This document shows, in pieces, positions 1 through 11,409 of a DNA stretch of 64,000 nt (the first letter of the stretch is position 1; the number at the start of each line of letters is the position of its first letter). The stretch spans positions 1,714,655 through 1,778,654 of the forward strand of contig OX326961.1 in assembly GCA_946800325.1 (NCBI GenBank), read 5' to 3'. The notes beneath the pieces are model-generated. The model ran no database searches. It saw only the letters and a program-made list of their open reading frames with translations, and was not told the origin of the DNA. The translations under genes and the position numbers were made by a program. The DNA is from Luzula sylvatica. Its lineage: Eukaryota > Streptophyta > Magnoliopsida > Poales > Juncaceae.

Positions 1-3000
1 TGAGTCAATAAGATCTCCCAAAAATGTTTTGGGGATACGCCCTTGAGACAGCGGCACTAATGAATGGTTGCATATAAGATATGAACTATAAACCTTCTAA
101 TCGGTACAAAAGACGCCATATGAGATATGGATCGGAATGGTTCCGAAGTTGTCACTTGTACAGATTTGAGGATGTGAGTGTATTTCGAAATTTGTTTCGG
201 TTAAACTCAATCCCAAATCTGGAAATTGTTCGTTTATCCTTAAGGAAACTAAAGGGTATTAGTTCTAACGTCCCAACGAAAATGAGATTTTCGTGGCTCG
301 AAGAGATGCCTTCTTGGAGGAGGACTAGATGCGCACAAGTTTGGAACTTGGTGCCATTTATCTCTATGCGGGCTAGTGGGAGTAGAATAAATCTCGAAAG
401 AGTTCGAGATCTGAAAATGAACATTGTACCGATGAAAGTTGACATGGCTTCATCAAGAATTGATGAACGCAAGTCGAACACACAAAGGAATTTTTCGTAG
501 ATTTAGTAGGCTATATCATAAGCCGGTAAATACGGATTTATCGTGGCTAATGATGATAGATCGAAATCATATGATGATTCGATATCCTACAAGGATGCTA
601 TGAAAAGTTGATTCCACATGACATGGTGTCATGAAATCTGAGATTCGATCCATGTAAATTATTAAGTTTAGAACTTGATTTCATTACTTTCTGGGTTAGA
701 CCCGTGAAATGTGAGTGAGTTTTTCAAGATGAAGAACCGGCATGGATAGGAATACGCATATATGTAAAGCGAGGCTTTTTGCGAAAAGTTTCATGCAATT
801 CATAGTCGGACTATGAAGAAACGTTTTCGCTTGTTGCCATGCTTTCACATTCTCGAAATTCTGCTTGCCATGGTCGCGTATTATGAATATGTGATGTGGC
901 AAAATGAATGTCAAAACCGAATTTCTTGACAGAAATTTTATGAAAGGATGTGTACTTGACACAACCTTACGGTTTTGTCGATTCATAAGAATCGGGGATA
1001 AGATATGCACGCTTTAACGATCCATATGATGGATTAGAGAAAGCTTCTCGGAATTGGAATATTCGTTTTTGACGAAGTTATAAACTGTTATAAAATTGTC
1101 GAAACGAATGGAAACTTTGTGTACACATGAAGGTTAGTGGGAGCTGCGTTATATTTCTTGTAACGACAAAGGATTTAGACGAGACCGCTTATGAAATAAG
1201 CGTGAAGATCTATAGGATAGATCTAAGAAGTTCCTCGTTCTATTTTATAGCACATATATCGACATATTGTTGAAAATGGTTTTCAACATGTAAACTCCTT
1301 GGAGGAGTTAAATCGAATTGTCGAATGACAGAAATTTTCAACGGCTCGATGTGAGACATCAAGCAGCGCGAAAAGTAATAATATGATGCCTTACATTTTG
1401 ATGTTAGGATCTATTATATCTGTCATGATATGTATGTGGCTATCTGTCGTACACATAAAACGTCTAATTCACCTTCAATACAATTCGTGGGAATCACATG
1501 AGTTTGAATGTAATTCGATTACATGAGACTAACTCTTGTGAATGTATAATGGTTATACAAATATATACATAATGGTTATGTATATTTAAACCCATCGAGA
1601 TTTGTATTGATAGAGGTGAGGTTTATCCTTGAATACTTTGCGAAAGAATTCAGGATTTTTTATCTATAATGGTGTGGAGGACGTGTTGGTTATAAAGAGA
1701 TATAACAACAACAGTTTCCAAAGATTAAGCACGTCCAAATATGTAGCACGACTTTCGATCACAAAGTGTGTACATGTTTTGCTTAAATGAAAACTCGGTT
1801 ATGTGGAAAGGTTCCACAAGACCAATAGTTTATGATTCTATTTACGGAGGCGAGTATATTGCGGTTATTAATCGCAAAAAGAAGTGGTATGGATCAAGGA
1901 TACATGACCAAACTCTCGTAGCCACGAGTTATCGGATTTATGGTTGTTTATTGCGTGAAACGCAATAGTACAAGCCAAAAATGCCGAGGTCACAACCACT
2001 TCTAACTAATACTCAGAAAATTTCATTGATCCATGAAATTTTGCGAAAAGATGTGATCGTGGGTATTGGAAATGTTCCAATCCTGCAGAATATTAACACT
2101 AGCGGGAACGTGCGGACCCGTTTACAAAACCGCTCTCTCTAGTCGCGCGTGACTGTCATGCGATGACTATGGGTATGGAGATACCTAGAGGAGGAAGAAG
2201 AGAGTAGAGTGTAGTTATCTAATACGATAGTCCTCGCAGGTTATGGGTATGGAGATACCCATAGGTAAACGTTGTATCACCCAAATACTTAGTCCATATG
2301 AATGCATCCCTTTTAAAATTTTTGTTTACTTAAATTAATATGCATTCACCTTATATGAAAACTGTGTGCTGGGTTGTGTAATATGATTGTTACATGAACC
2401 TTGATTTGAACTTGTGTGGACGTCGACATGGTTGAGGACCATGTGCAGCGAAACCGTCACACTTAAAGTGTCATTTCTAAACATCCCTAGTCGCGGGTCA
2501 GTTTGCTTAAGAGAGAAGCATTACTATTACAAGGGAATAGACTGAACGCGTACACTAGTACGTTTGCCGAGGAGATGATTATGTTTTGCTAATCATGGGA
2601 CAAAGGAGTTTGTCGAATCGGGAACGTAGATATATGTTAGGTTACATGTATTGGATATGACCGAAGCCGCGAGACCATGACATGGTTTAGTCATTATGGA
2701 TGGACTTGCGACGGATGGGGTTTTAGATTCTTCAAACTTGAGGGGATCATTGATTGCGTTACGTGCGTAACACAATGCTTTGATATGATCTTACGCTCAC
2801 CGTAACAGGGAGTTAAAAGGGTCATCATTGGGTATTGTCTGAAACACGGAATTCAATGTGAGTCTCCAAGATAGGAATTGTTTATTCCGAAAGGAAGAGA
2901 TATCTCTTAGGCGCCGCTCGATGAGTCGATTAACGAAATCCGTGGCCACGGTCAATGATATTAATGGTTAATATCGATTGAAATTTGTTAACTCAACTCG

Positions 3001-3387
3001 GAATCGGGGAATAAGTGTAGTTAATCAAATTATAAGGATGACTATTACCATGCCTTTTGATTAACGGATATCGTAAACAAGAGAACTAGTAACCGCTATT
3101 CGAGATAGGCACAATGATCACAATCATTTTTCGTTTAACATGGGTAGCTATGATGGAGTGACTAGATCCCGCTCATGAGCTTGTAGGCATTGGAAACAAC
3201 CTACTACCATCGTTAAGTCGAACCTACATGGTCACACAACGAGTCGTACTAAGTCGGGCTTGATCATAAAATCGGCACATTGGATGTGCATAGCTTGGTA
3301 TTTGATACGCGAGCTATATTCTCTAAAATCGTGCGTATTGGATATGCATGAGTACCTTTTAGGTAGATCTGAAATTGAGTGGGAGAC
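1..3387 (+). pseudogene. Decayed Ty1/copia retrotransposon: 3' part of pol plus 3' non-coding region
   Basis: Only frame-shifted scraps of pol remain. The clearest is 1768-1968, which follows the copia RNase H pattern: a 'CLNENSVMWKGS' stretch and then 'GGEYIAV', matching the family's 'W+SSKQ...TEAEYIA' motif. About 1980-2140 keeps 'MPRSQ', 'ISLIHEILRKDVIVG' and a tail ending near 2140, the usual end of copia pol. The fragment at 81-500 is probably reverse transcriptase, but this is weak. From 2290 to 3387 I see only AT-rich 3' untranslated sequence ending in a purine-rich tract (about 3375-3387) next to the LTR, as expected of a polypurine tract. The 5' half and 5' LTR lie outside the window. 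It cannot encode a working protein. Confidence 0.7.
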
Positions 3388-4399
3388 TGAAAGAAATACA
3401 GTTTCGGATCAACCGTAAAAGTGTACACAAGGATAAACGAATGTAGTCGTACATTCGTGGCCATAACTTTTAGTGGGAAAATCCAATTAGAATGGTTCAA
3501 ATTGGGTTAGATAGATAATGAGATTATCTACAACCTTCATATAGAAATATATTTCATATGAACGAAGTATAAGTGTCGTTTCTGTGAAATACCGAAAGGG
3601 TGCAACAGTATGACATACAGTTAGTAAAACAGTCATAACTTTTGTATACGAACTCCAATTGGGCTGGGCCAAATTGGGTTGTGTAGATAATAAGATTATC
3701 TACAACTTTCGTGTTGGTTGATTTTCTGTCAGAGAAATTTATCAATTTCGTCTGGACAGAATACTGAACAGGTTCATACAGTTTTCTGTGTGAAAGGGTG
3801 TATATTGGATATACATGCCTTTTGGCTAATCCTTATCCTATTTAGGTATAAATAGGATTTTCTCTCTCATCTTCACTAAGGAATTCAATCAGTTGAATCA
3901 TTCTAAGCAATTGATTATTCTGCCCAATATACACAAGAAAAGAGCAAATTCAGATTTGATCTTTAGTGAGTGAAAGGGTGCGAAGAGAGAGAAATCGAGA
4001 AAGGAGTTTCTCGAGTAATAGAGAATCGATTAGATCGAGCAAGTTTGCCGGTGCATCGTCTAGGCAGGTGCATCCGCGACCGACGTCTTGCGACTCACGG
4101 TGGATACAAGTAGAGGAGCGACAATTGTGGCTCTTGGATTGTGATCGACTCAAGGAGTGAGAAGACGGTCAACGAACGGTGAAAGACGCGTGGTATGGGA
4201 CGCGCGGATTGTCACCAACGTGACAGGAGATAGAAGGCGGCGATCAACCCTTCGTGCGTGATCAATTTCACGCTGGTATAGATCTATCCTTTTATTCGCA
4301 TCGTACCCTCGAAGTCATGGCGTGATCTCGGGAATCGGGGAACCGGACCGGGCCTACATATCCGCTGCGCGGGCCCGGGGCCGGGGATATTCCCCAACA
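3388..4399 (+). repeat. Copia 3' LTR (about 1.0 kb)
   Basis: The element runs from TGAAAGAAATACAG to ATTCCCCAACA, giving the TG...CA ends of an LTR. A related LTR lies in inverted orientation at 36310-38110 and shares both termini and much of the interior, which fixes both ends. A TATA-like GTATAAATAG at about 3846 is the likely LTR promoter. The GC-rich end (4320-4399) is the best conserved part between the two copies. The next 5 bases (TTGAT) would be the target duplication, but the partner is outside the window. Confidence 0.75.
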
Positions 4400-4572
4400 T
4401 TGATGATGCGGATATGATTTAAAATCTTAAAAATTAAAATTTTAATTCATGCTTTAACATCTTAATTGTATGTTCAATCATAAATTGAGATAATTAAATC
4501 ATAAATTAAGATGTCAACCCATGTTTTTGTGTGTTAATTTTGAAGATGTTAAATCATATCCATAAATTGAGA

Positions 4573-4865
4573 AAAAGTACTATGCCCCACAAACTAAAAA
4601 ATACATCCTTGATGACATAGGCAGAAAAAGGTTAGATGATTGACTATCATTTTTAATTGACTTAATTAAATATTAATTGATTGACACATCAATAATTTAT
4701 AATATGTTAATATTAGTACACGTTAATTGACGTATCAATTCAATTAAATAATCAATTAAATCATTAATTAAGTCAGTTAATAGTACTGATCAATCCATTT
4801 AATTTTCTTTTGTCACGTCATCTAGACGTTTTTTTTGTGTTTGAGGGGCACCATATCAAACCCCG
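4573..4865. mobile_element. Small non-autonomous TIR element (MITE), present in both arms
   Basis: The ends are inverted-repeat-like: GTACTATGCCCCACAAAC on the left against a right end whose complement reads GGTTTGATATGGTGCCCC, each followed by a 'TGATGACAT/GATGACGT' segment. The body is AT-rich, with TTAATTGA-type repeats. The same element occurs at about 63625-63890 in the right arm, so it was in place before the duplication. No target duplication could be fixed. It resembles a miniature relative of the MULE at 5111-8142 in end structure, which is an inference. Confidence 0.5.
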
Positions 4866-5110
4866 ATGTCACATATTAATTATTATTTTAGGATCATGAG
4901 ATCGCATTTATGGCTGAATACATTTCAAGTTGATTCAACAATTTTAGGATTCTGAAATACAAATACCTAACTTATTAAACAAAGCTGGGACCAAACTGTT
5001 TCTTTTTTGGATTGTATTTGATCTCATTATGAAATAGTGCACAAGGATAACACAAAAAATTTAGCAATTTTTTTGACCAATTTTTTTCTAGCTTTTGTAT
5101 GTTTTATTTA

Positions 5111-6183
5111 GAAAAAAAATACACTTTTGCCCTCCAAACTTGTCCAAAATGTGCAACTTACCCCCCAAACAAAAAACTGCACATTTTTACCCCCTGAACT
5201 TTCAAAAATTATTCAGTTTGCCCCCTCCGTCCATTTTGTGTTAAAACCTCTGTTAAATGGTGACGTGGCATGCTGACGTGGATTTATTTAGTATATTATG
5301 GTGATGACATGGCAATTTAAACTCTAACCCGATCCGATCCGTTTAAACCCAAACCCGTCCCATTCATTTAACCCAAACTCATTCATTTAACCCAAACCCA
5401 TTCTCTCTCTCGACTCTCTCTCTATCTCTCTCTCGCGAAGCTTCTCTCGCCATTAACATCACTCTCGTGAAGCTTCTCTCGCCCAGATCCGAGCTCGCCC
5501 AGAGAGAAAGAGCGAGGGTCGTCGCCGAGAAACCAGATCGCCATGAGCTCCTCGCTGCCTTCTATATCTGCAGTTCTCTCTTCACCGCCCACTTATCTTT
5601 CCTCGAAGCACCTCGTTGCAATTTTCGAGAAAAAAAGACAAGAAGCAAGCAGCAAGCAGCAAGAAGCAAGAAGCAAGAAGCCGAATCCCTAACGAAGTCA
5701 CTACCGGGAATCAATCTCGAGTTTCCTCCGGTTATCTGTCGTGAATCGATTTTCTGTCCAGGTATTTTGTAGAACCTGAATTGGATTCTTACAAAAAAAA
5801 CTAAAATCGAAGAAACAAAATTGAAATTGGAGAAAAACAGTTTATATTTCTTCAATTTCGAAATTACAAGAAGAACTTGGAAAAATTCCAAAATTTTGAA
5901 ATTAAAAGTAAAATTATGCAAAAATACCCTTTTCGCATTATTTATCGCACATTAGTCTTCCGTTCATGACATATTTCTTCCAATGTCCAAATTTTTTTTT
6001 TCCAATTTTCATCATTTTTTCAATTTCCTGTTTTGCCTAATTAGATTAATTAATTTAATAGTTGTTTTTGCCAATTTTGACAGTTTTTTTGTCAAATTAG
6101 GGGTTTTGACGACGAAACTTCTCTGGACACAAATGGAGTCGAGAGAGGGGCGTCGAGAGAGAGAGGAACAACAATGTATGGCG

Positions 6184-6234
<51 letters not shown>

Positions 6235-8142
6235 GGGTTGAGAAACTTTGAATGGTCGAATATGATTTTAGAATTAGGAATAGAGTCGAATATGAAATTG
6301 TTTTGAATTCATATGCACTCAAATATGATTATATTGAAGGTGTATTCGAGACTTTGAATGGTCGAATGAATATTGAAGTAAATATGTGCATCAGTTTTGT
6401 GAAGTAATTTTTAAATGAGCTATAATTCATAAAATCCATATTTATTTGTCTTTGCATCGGTACCAATTTATAAATTTAGTCAAAATTAAATACAAGTTTA
6501 TTAAATTGATATGAATGAGATTTATTGAAATAAAAATTATAATTTACAAGGTCTTACAAACTCGAATTTACAAGATAACAATACAATAAGTTCCTAGAAG
6601 TTCTAATGTATAAGTGGATAAGATTCTCCGTCGATGCAGGCCGCATCGCCCTCGACTGCCTGCCCCGTTTCTTCTTGGACGAACCACGAGCCTCTTAGGA
6701 TGGACACTCCATATCGGGTCGACCCGTTTACTCGCGGATGCACCCAACTCTCTCCACCGTGGAGGACGCCCCTGACCCGGTACTCCACTGCTCTGACGGC
6801 CAAATACTCATCGAAGAATTTGACTTGAGACTTCCAGGCTCTCAGTCGCAAACACGCGATTATTACCTCGATTCCTCGAGTCGCCGCAGAAGAAGCTTTG
6901 AGCGATCCATCTATGGTTGCAAACTACCCCAAATCGATATGGAAATCGAAGAATTTAAATTTATTACTTCTATTGAGTATATTGAAATTATTAGTTTTAT
7001 TTAATATAAGTTTTGAATCAGTAATTGCGCATTTATCTCAACGATTTTTATTGGAATTATACTGTTTTTTTTTATCATCTCGCGCAGTTCTGGCAAGCCA
7101 ACAGGAATCGTCTCGCGCAAAATAAAGCGAAATACCATGTCAAAACCCCTAATTTGACAAAAAAAATTGTCAAAATTGGCAAAAACAACTATTAAATTAA
7201 TTAATCTAATTAGGCAAAACAGGAAATTGAAAAAATGATGAAAATTGGAAAGAAAAAAAAAAAACTGGACATTGGCAGAAATATGTCATGAACGGAAGAC
7301 TAATGTGCGATAAATAATGGGAAAAGGGTATTTTTGCATAATTTTACTTTTAATTTCGAAATTGGGGAATTTTCCTAGTTCTTCTTGTAATTTCGAAATT
7401 GAAGAAATATAAATTGTTTTTCTCCAATTTCAGTTTTGTTTCTTCGATTTTAGTTTTTTTTGTAAGAATCCAATTCAGGTTCTACAAAATACCTGGACAG
7501 AAAATCGATTCACGACAGATAACCGGAGGAAACTCGAGATTGATTCACGGTAGTGACTTCGTTAGGGATTCGGCTTCTTGCTTCTTGGTTCTTGCTGCTA
7601 GCTTCTTGTTTTTTTTTCTCGAAAATTGCAACGAGGTGCTTCGAGGAAAGATAAGTGGGCGGTGAAGACAGAACTGTAGATATAGAAGGCAGCGAGGAGC
7701 TCATGGCGATCTGGTTTCTCGGCGACGACCCTCGCTCTTTCTCTCTGGGCGAGCTCGGATCTGGGCGAGAGAAGCTTCACGAGAGTGATGTTAATGGCGA
7801 GAGAAGCTTCACGAGAGAGAGAGAGAGATAGAGAGAGAGTCGAGAGAGAGAATGGGTTTGGGTTAAATGAATGAGTTTGGGTTAAACGAATGGGTCAGGT
7901 TTGGGTTTAAAGGGATCGGATCGGGTTAGAGTTTAAATTGCCATGTCATCATCACAATATACTAAAAAAATCCATGTCAACATGTCACGTCACCATTTAA
8001 CAGAGGTTTTAACACAAAATGGACGGAGGGGGCAAACTGAATAATTTTTGAAAGTTCAGGAGGTAAAAATGTCCAGTTTTTTGTTTGGGGGGTAAGTTGC
8101 ACATTTTGGACAAATTTGAGAGGCAAAAAGTGTAATTTTTTC
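5111..8142. mobile_element. MULE with ~1 kb terminal inverted repeats, inserted only in the left arm
   Basis: The ends are GAAAAAAAATACACTTTTGCC and, read from the other side, AGAAAAAATTACACTTTTTGCC. A perfect 9-bp direct repeat TTTTATTTA flanks it (5102-5110 and 8143-8151). The right arm holds one copy of this site uninterrupted (complement at 62447-62455), so the insertion limits are exact. Nine-bp duplications are the hallmark of Mutator-like elements. The TIRs are very long (about 5111-6108 and 7141-8142), so the element could fold back. Within each TIR is a promoter-like CT/GA stretch and a short reading frame (5553 onward; mirrored at 7704 downward). A (GA)n tract lies at 6189-6232. No transposase is present. 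Confidence 0.88.
6603..6960 (-). pseudogene. Unidentified gene fragment carried in the centre of the MULE
   Basis: The GC-richer centre of the MULE has an open frame on the minus strand (6851-6603, 82 codons) and an adjoining exon-like piece upstream with a plausible GAG/GTAATAAT donor near 6872. Base composition differs sharply from the flanking AT-rich TIR interiors, as is typical of captured host DNA. Visible words include 'WKSQVKFFDEYLAVRAVEYR' and 'VSILRGSWFV'. I do not recognise the donor gene. It could also be non-coding filler. Confidence 0.35.
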
Positions 8143-8515
8143 TTTTATTTATGAATTTACGTGTAATTAAATTGTGCATACAAATGGTTGCCAGGTTCAA
8201 TGAACCGAATCTAATCAAATAAAGGCTGATTTGCATTTGACCATTATTATTCTTCCTCAATCATTAACATATCTAATTCATCACGACACTTCACTTCCAA
8301 AGCAAAGTCTAATTTAACTTGCTCAACAAAATCTCCTTAAACAAAAGCAAATGTTAAACAAACAAAACTTGTAATAATTAATCACGATTATTATCATAGT
8401 TCATTAATACAACTCTTCCCATATAAAACCTCATATCACATACTTAACTAACTGACTTTCGTGGCCCACTAGTCAGCGAAAGAGCTATCTCAATTATAAA
8501 TTCTAACCGAAAAAC

Positions 8516-11346
8516 TTAAATAATATAATCGCACCAAGTTTGTATGAAACTCGTATGATCCATGCTCTCCCCCGGCAAAACCTCTCTCTCACTCCTCCCT
8601 CCTTCCCTCTCACTCTCACCCTTCTTCGACCCGATCAGCCTTGCGGGATTCCCAACCGCAGTATTCCTCGGGGGGACGTCAATCAAAACCAACGACCCCG
8701 CACCGATTTTCGCACCCTCTCCGATCTTCACATTTCCTAAAATGGTCGCACCAGCTCCGATCAAAACTCCGTCGCCTATTTTCGGGTGCCGGTCCCCCAC
8801 GGCCTTTCCCGTACCGCCAAGTGTCACGTGGTGGAGGATCGACACGTTGTTGCCGATTACAGCAGTTTCGCCTATCACTACTCCCGTCGCGTGGTCCAAA
8901 AGGATCCCTAATAAATTAGGGCCGGTCCTACGTTTTTGGAGGCCTGTGACAATCATTATCATGAAACATTTATTATTATTCTTCACAAAAAAATGACCTG
9001 GAATTACTTTTAGAAAAAATATATTTTGTATATTAAAATGCAAATAAATTCTTCGAAAACCTGTTTATTTTGGCTCCAATAAAACAAACATAGATTAATT
9101 TGCATCAATCATCATTACTCTCCTTAAACCATAAAAGTGAAAAAAATTAATTTCACCCCAACTTCTCATAAACTCTTTAGCAATTTTACAAGCATGCCCC
9201 TAAAATTCACACAAATTAGAGATGGCACTTTCGCAGGAAAATATCCCATTATTGGTCCATCTCCAATGAATAGAATCCTTGGTTATTGCATAGGGAGATG
9301 TTGGCGGATAATACAACTTCTAGAGATGGCAATTGTGCCGCAGCAACATCTGATAACTCAGAGATAATTCCTAATTCTTTTCTTAGATTAGTGTAGTTTA
9401 AACTTGCATTATTAGCATATAGTTCCATAATTATTATATTTCCATAGTATATATAAAAATATAATTCAGAGAATGCATTAGATATAAACGCAATTCCCCA
9501 ATTGTTATTCTATAATTGAATATTCCATAATTGAACTAATGAACCATTTTCAATTTGGCACCCTAAAATTAAAGAAATCCCACTCTTTGATCACACCATA
9601 CCAGAAACTGGAGCAATTTAATCTATTACTTGCATCAGAATTATTAGTTAATGATTAATTTAGGCCTAATTTATACAATTAAAGCCAAAAAATGTATAGT
9701 TCACCCCCACTGTTGGAGTTCTAAAATGAAAAAGCAAAAATATAAAGCAAGGATGAAGGCATAAAATCATGATGAAGAATAATGACCATAAGTATATATA
9801 AATTCATCCAGTACAATCAATTTCTTGAAAGAAAAATACGAAATTTGGGAATCTCCCCCTTTGATGGAGGAAGACACGAGGGAATCACTTAAGAGAGTCA
9901 GAGAGAGGAGATCATACTCTTGGAGGAGAACCCAACGTTGCGAGTGGGCTGACGAGCATCTAGATGGTGGACCACGAACGACCACGAGCAGCTCCATCCT
10001 CCATGTCGCCATGTCTGGAAGAAGCTTCGTCTTCATTTCACAAAGAAAGAAAAACAAAAGAGTGGTGATTGTATGGGCTAAGGACTGGGAAAAAAATGGA
10101 GGCCTTATTTATTATTTATGTGGAGGCCTGTGACCATTGCCTATTGGGCCAATGGTCAGGACCGGGCCTGCTAATAATATTGCAATCATGAAATAAATGC
10201 ATTTTTTTTAGAAAAAAATTAAAATTGTATTTTGAAATTTACCTTTGCCGACACGTGCGGCGGGATGGATATCGACCGCAAACACGTCTGCCACGCGGGA
10301 TTGTAATGCGAGTGCTAAGGGTTTGCGACTTTGACACCTTAAGGGGCCGTTTGGTTCGTGCTTTGGAGAATACCTTGGCATGAAGTATGCCAAGGAATAT
10401 CATGCCAAGACATAGCATTCCATGGCATACTCTATAATCATGTTTGGTTGTCGCACTCATTTATTCCATGGCATACTCTAAAAATGTAAAAGTTGGTTTA
10501 TTTATAGAAAGTTGGAGCTACTTATTTTTGGAAAAAAAATAAATTGTATTCCCTCCTCATGGGAATAGAGAAAAGCCACCAATTTTGGTGGTAATCTTAT
10601 TCCCACCATTTATGCCCTAGGAAATCGAGTATTCCATTATTTTATTACATAGTGCGCAAACCAAACGTGGTAATGGAATCCATAAGAAAGTATGCCAAGG
10701 CATTCCCACTCCAAAGCTCCAACCAAACGCCCCCTAAGAAAGATAAATAAGGGGAAAATCATAAATTGGTCAATAAATTAGTGATGAATTTATGAAAGAG
10801 CAAGTCTTGGCTCTTTACCCCTGAATTTCGAGAAAACCATTGGAATTTGAGGGTACGAAAAACGAATCAAGCAGCAAAGATTCAATATTTGTTCACTCAC
10901 CAGAGGACATGAGAAACCCGATGAGCCTGAATGGCGAGAAACCCCTTGTAATTGAGTAAACAGTGCGAGAATGACAAACAAGCAGGGTCCCTCTGATTGG
11001 CGGCGAGCAAGTCGGCCACGGCAGCCAATCGGAGGGTGGGATGAGCTGAAAAGGAATCAACGAAGAGGTCGTAGAGCAAAGTGGACAACAGAGTGGAAGA
11101 ACATAGCTTGTTGGCTAGATGAAAGGAGAGAGATCTTTGAAGAGAAGGGTGAGAGAGAACTGTGGCGTAGAGGTAACTGGCTAAAGCAGGCTCTGATTCA
11201 GCATCACGGCGAGTCTCCGCTTTGATTTGGGACCAAACCCATGATTCCTCGTCCTCTGACTCAGGCGGGGGAAAGGTAGGGACAATCTCCGGTGGAAGGT
11301 GGTGGGGACCGTCGGCGTCGGCCGAGAAAGGCTGACCAGATGGCAT
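8516..11346 (-). CDS. Serine acetyltransferase, cytosolic SERAT1;1-like (left copy, 3 exons)
   Basis: It makes O-acetylserine from serine and acetyl-CoA, the entry step of cysteine synthesis. Exons (minus strand) are 11346-10901, 10337-10243 and 8907-8516, giving 310 residues. These exon lengths (446, 95, 392) are identical to the right-arm copy, and I see one residue difference (P for A in '[11 protein letters not shown]'). The N-terminal SATase domain is followed by the left-handed beta-helix hexapeptide repeats. The catalytic pair is Asp171 in 'DIHPAA' and His186 in 'LLDHATG'. The C-terminus ends in 'YII', the tail that docks into O-acetylserine(thiol)lyase. Start chosen at 'MPSGQ', which matches cytosolic plant forms; no transit peptide is seen. 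Intron 1 ends in a MITE, intron 2 carries a hAT-like element, and the TATA box is altered relative to its twin. It is coding-intact, but expression is uncertain. Confidence 0.88.
8917..10170. mobile_element. hAT-like non-autonomous element in SAT intron 2 (left arm only)
   Basis: The ends are complementary: TAGGGCCGGTCC at the left and GGACCGGGCCTG at the right, with subterminal GGAGGCCTGTGAC repeated near both ends in opposite orientations. The flanks are CTAATAAA and CTAATAAT, an imperfect 8-bp duplication as in hAT elements. The right arm has the uninterrupted site around 61680-61695. A minus-strand open frame at 10057-9767 matches no family I recognise. The insertion lies about 10 bp upstream of exon 3 of the gene (reading the minus strand), so it replaces most of the original acceptor-side intron sequence. 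Confidence 0.7.
10343..10734. mobile_element. Tourist-like (PIF/Harbinger) MITE at the intron 1 acceptor of SAT
   Basis: The 392-bp element has ends GGGGCCGTTTGGTT and AACCAAACGCCCC(C) and is flanked by TAA on both sides (10340-10342 and 10735-10737). The right arm lacks it: there the sequence passes straight through the intron end at about 61515-61523. Three-bp TWA-type duplications and this terminal motif fit PIF/Harbinger MITEs. The interior has several mirrored 'CATGGCATACT' and 'TATGCCAAGG' words. It sits only a few bases from exon 2. Confidence 0.8.
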
Positions 11347-11409
11347 ACCAGTGTGTTTTGTGGCGTGGAAAACTGGGGATGGAGATGAGTTCGACGTCAT
11401 ATATAACAA

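Noticed and set aside
8540..8996. Plus-strand frames over SAT exon 3 (and their mirror at 61666-62059)
   Set aside because: Antisense shadows of a highly conserved coding exon.
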